From positions 1 to 54,956 of the forward strand of contig CAJLLT010000014.1 in assembly GCA_905207625.1 (NCBI GenBank): a DNA stretch of 54,956 nt, given 5' to 3'. The DNA is from an uncultured Eubacteriales bacterium (lineage in GTDB: Bacteria > Bacillota > Clostridia > Oscillospirales > UBA644). Below, piece after piece: positions 48,528 through 54,956 of this stretch (its first letter is position 1; each line of letters opens with the position of its first letter). Made by a program: the position numbers and the translations under genes. Under the pieces are notes generated by a model that saw nothing but the letters and a program-made list of their open reading frames with translations, did no database searches and was not told the DNA's origin.

Positions 48528-49602
48528 AGCCAGATATGCCAATGTGGGCGGACAGGCTGTAATGGAAGGCATAATGATGCGTTCCCCGAAAAAATCGGTT
48601 CTTGCTGTCCGCACGCCTGACGGAAGCATAACCACCGAAACTGTTAAATATTTTTCCATCCGTGACCGTATTCCGCTTTTCCGCATACCTATATTAAGAG
48701 GGGCGGCATCCTTCGTGGAAAGCTTCGTCACGGGAATAAAGAGTATCATAAGGTCCGCGGATCTTGCCGGGCTTGATGAGGATGAGCCCGGGAAGAAAAA
48801 AGGCGTTCAGGATGAGACTGTGACATCCGGAAACACCGAAGAAAACGTATCCGGTCCGGAGTCCTCCGGGACAGACGTTTCCGATGCGTCAAATGAGAAA
48901 TGCGGCAGTGGGGAACCTTGCACCGGAGAAAAGAAATCCGTGGAAAAATCAGACTCGATTCCCCCGGCGGCAATAGCCGTTGCGGTGATAATGGGTGTGG
49001 CTCTTGCCGTTGGGCTTTTCATTTTCCTTCCAGTAGGGATACGCCGCGGGCTTGAGGCTCTGTTTTCCTTCAGGTTCGGTATATGGACCTCCGTTTTTGA
49101 GGGAATACTGAAAATAGTGATATTTATCGCCTACCTTCTGCTTGTTTCAAGAATGAAGGATATACAGCGTCTTTTTGAGTATCACGGAGCTGAACACAAG
49201 ACTATCTTTTGTTTTGAAGAGGGACTTCCTCTGACTGTCGAAAACATCCGTAAACAGTCCAGACTTCATCCCCGGTGCGGCACCAGCTTTCTGATAATAG
49301 TCATGATTGTCAGCATTGCCGTGTCCTTATTGCTTCCCAAAGCCAACACCCTTCTTTACATACTTATAAAGATACTCATTCTTCCCGTAATTGCCGGAAT
49401 AAGCTTTGAGTTTATCCGGCTCGCGGGCAGATATGACAACCTTTTTACAAGGATTATCAGTGCACCGGGAAAGGCTCTTCAGCTTATAACGACCAAAGAG
49501 CCCGCCGACGATCAGATAGAAGTTGCCATAGCCGCGCTTAACGCTTCTCTGACCGATGACGACGGAAACATTGACACCGCCGCCGCATACTCGGACAAAT
49601 GA
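48520..49602 (+). CDS. DUF1385 membrane protein (YqhQ-like)
   Basis: This 360-residue protein matches DUF1385: GGQAVMEGIMMRSP near the start, RGAASFVESFVTG, then YHGAEHKTIFCFE and LHPRCGTSF. Several membrane segments follow the first block. Between the conserved N-terminus and the membrane part is an acidic, serine-rich insert of about 60 residues not found in Bacillus YqhQ. The ATG 48520 overlaps the kinase stop. In Clostridia this gene stands before prmC, as here. Confidence 0.9.
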   Translation: MSKARYANVGGQAVMEGIMMRSPKKSVLAVRTPDGSITTETVKYFSIRDRIPLFRIPILRGAASFVESFVTGIKSIIRSADLAGLDEDEPGKKKGVQDETVTSGNTEENVSGPESSGTDVSDASNEKCGSGEPCTGEKKSVEKSDSIPPAAIAVAVIMGVALAVGLFIFLPVGIRRGLEALFSFRFGIWTSVFEGILKIVIFIAYLLLVSRMKDIQRLFEYHGAEHKTIFCFEEGLPLTVENIRKQSRLHPRCGTSFLIIVMIVSIAVSLLLPKANTLLYILIKILILPVIAGISFEFIRLAGRYDNLFTRIISAPGKALQLITTKEPADDQIEVAIAALNASLTDDDGNIDTAAAYSDK

Positions 49603-50438
49603 GCGACATTTTTCCCCGTGGCTCGGAGCTTCTTGTCCGTTCCGGAGTGAAGGACCCTGAGGTCAAACTTACGGAGCTTATCGCTTTCGTGACAGGGCTG
49701 GATTATTCTCAGATACGGCTGAAGAGACTGACTGGGTCTCTTTCCCTTTCAACGGAGGAGGAAGAGCGTTTATTTTCTCTTCTGCAGCGGCTGATTGCCG
49801 GTGAACCTTTGCAGTACATAACCGGTTATACCGATTTTTACGGCTTGGTTTTTCACACCCGGAAAGGGGTGCTGATTCCCCGGTTTGATACGGAATGCGT
49901 CGTAGATGCCGTCCTTTCGTCATTACCTGAAAACGGAAGGGTTCTTGACCTGTGCACTGGGAGCGGGTGCATCGGGATCACTCTCGCCGTCAGGGGCGGG
50001 GCTGTTGCTGTATGCGCCGATATATCTCCGGAGGCTCTGGCTCTGGCGGAGGAGAATGCCGGACTTATGAAAGTTCAGGACAGGGTGAAGGTCGTACGGC
50101 ACGATATTCTCCGGGATGATCCGAAAAGTTTAGGACTTTTTGACTGCGTTGTAAGTAACCCTCCCTATATTCCCTCCGGTAATATTTCTTCCCTTGACGC
50201 GGAAGTGAAAAATGAGCCGTCGCTGGCTTTGGACGGAGGAAAAGACGGACTGGATTTTTACCGCGCTATTGTCTCCCGGTATGTCGGGTGTCTCAGACCC
50301 GGCGGAACCGTTACCGTGGAATGCGGCATCGGACAGCACGAACAGATCGCTCTCCTTTTTGCCGAAGCCGGTCTCCCGGAAATACGGTTCGGCAAAGACC
50401 TGGGGGGAATTGTCCGCGCCGTCAGTGCAAAAGTATAG
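49599..50438 (+). CDS. prmC: Release factor glutamine methyltransferase PrmC
   Basis: This 279-residue methyltransferase modifies the GGQ glutamine of RF1 and RF2. It has the helical N-terminal domain, the SAM motif DLCTGSGCIGI and the catalytic NPPYIPSG. It overlaps DUF1385 by four bases (ATGA). In many genomes prfA follows, but here ddl does, so prfA is elsewhere. Confidence 0.96.
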   Translation: MSDIFPRGSELLVRSGVKDPEVKLTELIAFVTGLDYSQIRLKRLTGSLSLSTEEEERLFSLLQRLIAGEPLQYITGYTDFYGLVFHTRKGVLIPRFDTECVVDAVLSSLPENGRVLDLCTGSGCIGITLAVRGGAVAVCADISPEALALAEENAGLMKVQDRVKVVRHDILRDDPKSLGLFDCVVSNPPYIPSGNISSLDAEVKNEPSLALDGGKDGLDFYRAIVSRYVGCLRPGGTVTVECGIGQHEQIALLFAEAGLPEIRFGKDLGGIVRAVSAKV

Positions 50439-50476
50439 CAGCAAAACCAATTCAATATACAGATCAGGAGTTTTTT

Positions 50477-51511
50477 ATGAGAGTAATAGTAATCTTCGGC
50501 GGCCGTTCTTCCGAACATGACGTGTCCTGCTTTTCCGCCGCCTCTGTTATCGGAAATATGCCCTCACATGAGGTGACCAAAATAGGTATAACCCTGGACG
50601 GAAAATGGTTCCGCACCGACGCAACCGTATCTCAGATCGCTTCCGGTGAATGGGAGAAATGTCCGAATGAACCTGTAAGCATAGATATCAACAATAACTG
50701 TTTCCTGAGTGCCGGCAAGCGTATCCGTGCCGATGTTGTCTTCCCCGTGCTCCACGGCAGAAACGGAGAGGACGGACGAATTCAGGGACTTTTTGAGATG
50801 ATGCGTATACCTTATGTAGGGTCACGTGTTCTCGGCTCTGCCCTCTGCATGGATAAGGCTTTTACCAATCTTATTTTTGACAGATACGGTATAAATCACG
50901 TTTCCTGGTTTCCGGTTGAAAAGACCGATTATCTCAAGGATAAGGACGGAATACTCCGCCGTGTCAAGGCAAGGCTTCACTGGCCGGTGTTTGTAAAGCC
51001 TTCGAATGCCGGTTCATCGATGGGAATCAGCAAATGCCGCAGCGACGAGGCTCTTACGGCAGCTTTTGAGCTTGCGTTCAGCCACGATACACGAGTCATT
51101 GTGGAGCAGGGACTTGAGCATATCCGGGAAGTCGAAGTTGCCGTCATGGGCAATTCCGAACCTGTCGTATCCGTTGTCGGCCGCATTCAGCCCGCAAGTG
51201 ATTTTTACGATTATGAAGCCAAATATTCCAACCCCGAATCCAAACTTTTCATTCCCGCCGATATAGAACCCCGGGTGGCGGAAGAGATAAGAAACATTGC
51301 TCTCGTCGCTTACAAAGCGTGTGATTGCAAGGGCCTTTCCCGCGTTGACTTCTTTGTTGATAACGCAAACACGGTTTATATAAATGAAATAAATACCCTT
51401 CCGGGGTTTACCTCAATAAGCATGTATCCGAAGCTTTTCGAGGCTTCCGGTGTGCCTTATGAAGAGCTTATAGACAGACTTCTGGCGTATGCGCTGGAAT
51501 TCGGAGCCTGA
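50477..51511 (+). CDS. ddl: D-alanine--D-alanine ligase
   Basis: This 344-residue ATP-grasp enzyme makes D-Ala-D-Ala for peptidoglycan. It begins VIVIFGGRSSEHDVSCFS, with FPVLHGRNGEDG mid-protein, YDYEAKYSNPES (the Tyr-containing omega loop of D-Ala-D-Ala specificity) and EINTLPGFTS. There is no sign of D-lactate or D-serine ligase variants, though sequence alone cannot exclude them. The ATG at 50477 follows AGGAG. Confidence 0.95.
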   Translation: MRVIVIFGGRSSEHDVSCFSAASVIGNMPSHEVTKIGITLDGKWFRTDATVSQIASGEWEKCPNEPVSIDINNNCFLSAGKRIRADVVFPVLHGRNGEDGRIQGLFEMMRIPYVGSRVLGSALCMDKAFTNLIFDRYGINHVSWFPVEKTDYLKDKDGILRRVKARLHWPVFVKPSNAGSSMGISKCRSDEALTAAFELAFSHDTRVIVEQGLEHIREVEVAVMGNSEPVVSVVGRIQPASDFYDYEAKYSNPESKLFIPADIEPRVAEEIRNIALVAYKACDCKGLSRVDFFVDNANTVYINEINTLPGFTSISMYPKLFEASGVPYEELIDRLLAYALEFGA

Positions 51512-51512
51512 T

Positions 51513-52319
51513 ATGAAGAATAAAGCTATCGGCGTCTTTGACTCCGGTTTGGGGGGACTGACCGCAGTCAGGGAACTCATAAAAGTTCTTCCGTCGGAAG
51601 ATATTATCTATTTCGGCGATACCGCCCGGCTCCCTTACGGGACCAGGTCTCCGGAAATGGTGACACGTTTTGCGGAACAGGATCTGCGATTCATGCTTAC
51701 CCATGATCTGAAAGCTATACTTGTTGCCTGCGGGACCATAAGTTCCGTGGCGCTTCCGGTACTGAGTCGGATAAGCCCTGTGCGTATAACCGGGGTAGTT
51801 GCACCTGCGTCTGAAAAAGCGGTGCAGTCAACAAAAAACGGCAGGATCCTGGTGCTCGGTACGGGTACCACGGTAAACAGCCGTTCCTATGAGAAGGCCA
51901 TTGCCGCCATTGATCCGGGGATAAGCGTTAAAGCCGTTGCCTGCCCGATGTTCGTTCCTTTGGTGGAAAACGGATTTTCTGCTCCCGGGGATAAGGCCGC
52001 CACTCTGGTGGCACGGAAATATCTTGACCCGGTGAAGGATTTCGGCGCCGATACCGTAATTCTCGGTTGCACACATTTTCCGATTCTTTCCGACGTTATC
52101 GGACAGTGCCTCGGAGACGTTGTTCTTGTGGATTCCGGAAAAGCGGCAGCCGACGATCTGTCTGTATACCTGAAACAGAACGGGCTGTGCCGTTCGGACG
52201 GCGGAAAAAGTACATTTTATGTTTCCGATGAAGTTTCAAACTTTGCTTCCCTTGCAGAAATCTGCCTGCACAGATCCCTTGAGGGAAAAGTCAAAAAAGT
52301 AAATATAGAGGATTATTAA
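51513..52319 (+). CDS. murI: Glutamate racemase
   Basis: This 268-residue enzyme makes D-glutamate for the wall stem peptide. It has the conserved DSGLGGLTAV (D10), the cysteine pair C73 (VACGTISS) and C186 (GCTHFP), and LPYGTRS. In typical racemases the first Cys is followed by Asn (CNT); here it is Gly (CGT), which is worth noting. One base separates it from ddl, so the two cell-wall enzymes share a transcript. Confidence 0.94.
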   Translation: MKNKAIGVFDSGLGGLTAVRELIKVLPSEDIIYFGDTARLPYGTRSPEMVTRFAEQDLRFMLTHDLKAILVACGTISSVALPVLSRISPVRITGVVAPASEKAVQSTKNGRILVLGTGTTVNSRSYEKAIAAIDPGISVKAVACPMFVPLVENGFSAPGDKAATLVARKYLDPVKDFGADTVILGCTHFPILSDVIGQCLGDVVLVDSGKAAADDLSVYLKQNGLCRSDGGKSTFYVSDEVSNFASLAEICLHRSLEGKVKKVNIEDY

Positions 52320-52774
52320 TGACCAGAAACGCATCTTTACTGATCGAGACCTGCCGGGAGGGGCAAAAAGGAACGGTTTTTATCTCCGATGCCCGGTTCC
52401 AGCATCTTCCCGATAACAGCTACAGAATATCATTCCCCGAAATGGAAACCTCAGACCCGACTCCGGATACGGTTTTTACCCTCAGCGCAGACGCAACGTC
52501 ACTGACGGTCAGGACCGGATCACCGAGATACATAGGGACCGGCGGAGATATAGAGCTTCGTTCCGGTACGCGGCAACAAATGCACTATAACTCCGAAAGC
52601 CCCATGACGGTGGGCGTTTTTACCGGTCCGGTCTGCTCAACTCTGACCGAGAACGGGGGAGCGGTGGAGGTAAGATTTACCCTTGACTTCAACAGCGCCT
52701 ACGCCATGACCAATACCCTTAAGGTCAGTGTTAAACGTAAAACAGGAAATAAGAAAAGAACCGAAAGGAAATAA
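52319..52774 (+). CDS. DUF1934 protein (YwiB-like)
   Basis: This 151-residue soluble protein has a beta-barrel (calycin-like) pattern, with QLHYNSES-like QMHYNSESPMTVGVFT near residues 90-105 and VRFTLDFNSAY later. DUF1934 stands directly before argS in Bacillus (ywiB-argS) and here too. Its function is unknown; the barrel might bind a small ligand. The ATG overlaps the murI stop by one base. Confidence 0.88.
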   Translation: MTRNASLLIETCREGQKGTVFISDARFQHLPDNSYRISFPEMETSDPTPDTVFTLSADATSLTVRTGSPRYIGTGGDIELRSGTRQQMHYNSESPMTVGVFTGPVCSTLTENGGAVEVRFTLDFNSAYAMTNTLKVSVKRKTGNKKRTERK

Positions 52775-52776
52775 CA

Positions 52777-54456
52777 ATGAATCTTCTTGCTGAAATCAAA
52801 GAACATATATCCTCCTGCGTTTCGGATGCGATAATCCGTGCGCAGGAAAAGGGTACGTTGCCCAAGGCTGAACCCTATGCCTTTACGGTGGAGATACCCA
52901 AGGATACCTCCCACGGTGATTTTGCCACCAATGCCGCAATGGTCGGTGCAAAAGTCTTCCGTATGCCTCCTCCGGTGATCGCGAAGGCAATAGCCGAAAA
53001 TATAGTGCTGCATAAGTGGATTGAGAGTGTTGAGGTCGCGGGAACGTTTATCAACTTCAGAACTTCGGGATCCTTCTTTGCGGATGCGGTCAGGACCGTA
53101 AACAGCGAGGGACAGGCTTATGGCGACAGCGATTTCGGCAAAAATGAAAAGGTTATGGTGGAGTATGTCTCCGCCAATCCCACAGGCATGATGCACATGG
53201 GCAATGCCCGCGGCGGCGCACTCGGTGATTGCCTTGCAACGGTGATGAAAAAGACCGGATTTGACGTTACCCGTGAGTTTTATGTCAACGATGCGGGAAA
53301 TCAGATAGAAAAGTTCAAAGATTCACTTTCCGCCAGATACCTTCAGATATTCAGGGGCGAAGATGCCGTTCCTTTCCCGGAAGACGGGTATAAGGGCGAG
53401 GATATCAAAGACAGAGCCAGGGAATTCGCGGATATCCACGGAGATAAATACGTTGATGCTCCCGAAGATGAACGCAGACAGGCTCTGCTGGAGTACGCTC
53501 TGCCGAAAAATCTCGGAATAATCAAACAGAATCTTGCGCAGTACCGCTGTGAATACGATAACTGGTTCATGGAGTCCGATCTGCACAGGTCCGGCGCAGT
53601 GAAAAATGTCATAGACATTATGACCGCCAACGGCCATACATACGAAAAGGACGGAGCTCTCTGGTACAGAGCAACCGACTTCGGCGCGGAAAAGGACGAG
53701 GTTCTTGTGCGCAAAAACGGTACTCCCACATATTTTGCCGCTGATATAGCCTATCACAGAAACAAGATCGTTGACCGTGGCTTCAGCCGTGCCATAGATA
53801 TATGGGGCGCGGATCATTACGGCCATGTTGCCCGTCTCAAAGGCGCACTCAATGCAATAGGTGTTGACGGAAACAAACTTGAGGTTATAATAATGCAGCT
53901 GGTCAGACTTGTTCAGAACGGGGAAACCGTGCGTATGTCCAAGCGTACCGGCAGAAGCATCACTCTGGAGGATCTGTTTGAAATATCAAGTATTGATGCC
54001 GCGAGGTTCTTTTTCAATATGAGAAGCGCGGACACTCATTTTGATTTCGACCTTGATCTTTCCATTGCCCAGACCAATCAGAATCCCGTGTACTATGTTC
54101 AGTACGCGCATGCCCGTATCTGCAGTATCCTTTCGGTTCTTGCCCAGAGCGGGATAGATGTCTCCAAAGAGCCCGGAGAGTTGGTTTATACCGAAAAGGA
54201 AGAGCGTGAGCTTATCCGTCAGCTTATGATATATCCCGGCGAACTCGAACATACCGCCGTGGATTATGATGTTTCAAGACTTACGAAGTACGCCATGGAT
54301 CTCGCGACCGCGTTCCACAGTTTCTATAATGCCTGCCGTGTCAAAGCCGAGGACGAGAAAGTTATGTACTCCCGTATAGCCCTTGTCAGTGCCGCTAAGA
54401 CCGTTCTGGAGAATGTTCTCGGAATACTGAAGGTTTCCGCTCCGGAGAAGATGTAA
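52777..54456 (+). CDS. argS: Arginyl-tRNA synthetase
   Basis: This 559-residue class I synthetase charges tRNA-Arg. The HIGH-like box is HMGNARGG in NPTGMMHMGN, and the second motif is VRMSKRTGRS. The N-terminal Add-1 region and the C-terminal DALR anticodon domain are complete. It lies two bases after DUF1934. The window also carries a tRNA-Arg at 9.1 kb. Confidence 0.97.
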   Translation: MNLLAEIKEHISSCVSDAIIRAQEKGTLPKAEPYAFTVEIPKDTSHGDFATNAAMVGAKVFRMPPPVIAKAIAENIVLHKWIESVEVAGTFINFRTSGSFFADAVRTVNSEGQAYGDSDFGKNEKVMVEYVSANPTGMMHMGNARGGALGDCLATVMKKTGFDVTREFYVNDAGNQIEKFKDSLSARYLQIFRGEDAVPFPEDGYKGEDIKDRAREFADIHGDKYVDAPEDERRQALLEYALPKNLGIIKQNLAQYRCEYDNWFMESDLHRSGAVKNVIDIMTANGHTYEKDGALWYRATDFGAEKDEVLVRKNGTPTYFAADIAYHRNKIVDRGFSRAIDIWGADHYGHVARLKGALNAIGVDGNKLEVIIMQLVRLVQNGETVRMSKRTGRSITLEDLFEISSIDAARFFFNMRSADTHFDFDLDLSIAQTNQNPVYYVQYAHARICSILSVLAQSGIDVSKEPGELVYTEKEERELIRQLMIYPGELEHTAVDYDVSRLTKYAMDLATAFHSFYNACRVKAEDEKVMYSRIALVSAAKTVLENVLGILKVSAPEKM

Positions 54457-54905
54457 TGTTTTCCCCGGAAAACGAGAAGTTCATGGGCATTGCCCTGGAG
54501 TACGCACGGAAGGCTGCGTTACTTGGAGAGGTTCCCGTGGGGGCTGTCATTGTCCGGAATGGCGAGATTGTCTCAACGGGCTTCAACAGACGCGAAACGG
54601 AGAAAAACGCGCTGTTGCATGCGGAAGTCTGCGCTATTGACGGGGCTTGCCGGAAACTTGGCACAAGGAGACTTTCCGACTGCGATATTTACGTTACTCT
54701 GGAACCTTGTCCGATGTGTGCCGGAGCAATAATCAATGCCTGTATACCCAGGGTATGGTTCGGAGCTTTTGACGTAAAAAACGGTGCTTTCGGAGGGGTA
54801 TGTGACCTTTCAAATGTGTTCACCTTCCGTCCGGAGCTTCACTGGGGATTGCTTGAGGAGGAATGTGCCTCGGTTCTCTCAGAATTCTTCGGTAAACTCA
54901 GATAA
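54456..54905 (+). CDS. tadA: tRNA-specific adenosine deaminase
   Basis: This 149-residue zinc enzyme converts A34 of tRNA-Arg (ACG) to inosine. HAE (in LLHAEVCA) and PCPMCAGA give the zinc and catalytic residues. The ATG overlaps the argS stop by one base, linking two functions of arginine decoding. Length is normal for the family. Confidence 0.96.
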   Translation: MFSPENEKFMGIALEYARKAALLGEVPVGAVIVRNGEIVSTGFNRRETEKNALLHAEVCAIDGACRKLGTRRLSDCDIYVTLEPCPMCAGAIINACIPRVWFGAFDVKNGAFGGVCDLSNVFTFRPELHWGLLEEECASVLSEFFGKLR

Positions 54906-54926
54906 AGCAATATTAAAAGAAGGTGC

Positions 54927-54953
54927 GGCGCGCAAATGCAAAGCATTCGCGCC
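54927..54953. terminator. Hairpin after tadA at the window edge
   Basis: GGCGCG (54927-54932) pairs with CGCGCC (54948-54953) and AATGC (54935-54939) with GCATT (54943-54947), a two-base bulge between them. The window ends too soon to see a T-tract. The SRP RNA signature was not seen. Confidence 0.4.
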
Positions 54954-54956
54954 CGA

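Noticed and set aside
54906..54956. SRP (4.5S) RNA after tadA
   Set aside because: The position is common for it, but the conserved GGAAGG-type apical motif is not in the remaining bases; only a hairpin is seen.
1..54956. CRISPR arrays, prophage or insertion sequences
   Set aside because: No regularly spaced direct repeats, integrase, transposase or phage structural genes were found. The palindrome cluster at 40995 is the only possible mobile trace.

Overview
The window reads as chromosome of a Gram-positive, low-to-mid GC member of the Clostridia, probably in the Oscillospirales/Ruminococcaceae neighbourhood. Four things point there. The S10-spc-alpha ribosomal cluster carries a KOW protein between map and infA and has rpsD between rpsK and rpoA. 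S14 and S4 are the zinc-binding types. There is a YunB sporulation gene. Promoters have consensus sigma-A spacing (TTGACA-17-TATAAT), and most genes start behind GGAGG-type ribosome binding sites. No phage, transposase, CRISPR array or rRNA gene was seen, so this is mostly core chromosome.

Layout. 1-5.3 kb (minus strand): a five-gene operon of a FemAB-type peptidoglycan bridge enzyme, a DUF368/PopT undecaprenyl-phosphate translocase, an ABC-F ATPase and two half-size ChrA transporters. 5.4-8.9 kb (plus): proC, a stand-alone sugar-importer ATPase, a small sigma factor and a zinc-ribbon protein. 9.0-9.2 kb (minus): tRNA-His and tRNA-Arg. 9.5-12.1 kb (plus): an uncharacterised operon of a zinc-ribbon membrane protein, a PlsC-like acyltransferase with an added zinc ribbon, and a protein of unknown function. 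12.2-14.6 kb (plus): a DUF1538 membrane protein with two PII-like proteins. 14.7-19.5 kb (minus): a possible ThyX-fold protein, ligA, yunB, a DUF6873 protein, a 6S RNA candidate and a DUF1292 protein.

19.9-35.7 kb (plus) is the complete S10-spc-alpha supercluster of 32 genes (rpsJ to rplQ, with secY, adk, map, infA and rpoA). It runs from one consensus promoter through a leader of about 350 nt to two tandem terminators. 35.8-39.7 kb holds a small lipoprotein, the TrkH/TrkA potassium system and a DtxR-family regulator. 39.7-42.5 kb holds a flavoprotein divergent from that regulator, a cluster of nested palindromes, and an M14 peptidase with PG-binding and LysM domains.

42.6-54.9 kb (plus): yloU-fakA, a lipoprotein with Asp-rich repeats plus a two-component system, DUF1385, prmC, ddl, murI, DUF1934, argS and tadA. 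Several genes converge on the envelope: FemX, PopT, Ddl, MurI, the M14 peptidase, the PlsC-like enzyme, FakA and the lipoprotein-linked two-component system.

The most interesting candidates are the DUF1538/PII/PII operon, the zinc-ribbon acyltransferase operon, the 6S-like RNA, the structured S10 leader, the palindrome cluster before the M14 peptidase, the ThyX-like protein without the ThyX motif, and the DtxR-family regulator whose metal ligands look iron-type. All calls come from reading the sequence; no database search or folding program was run.
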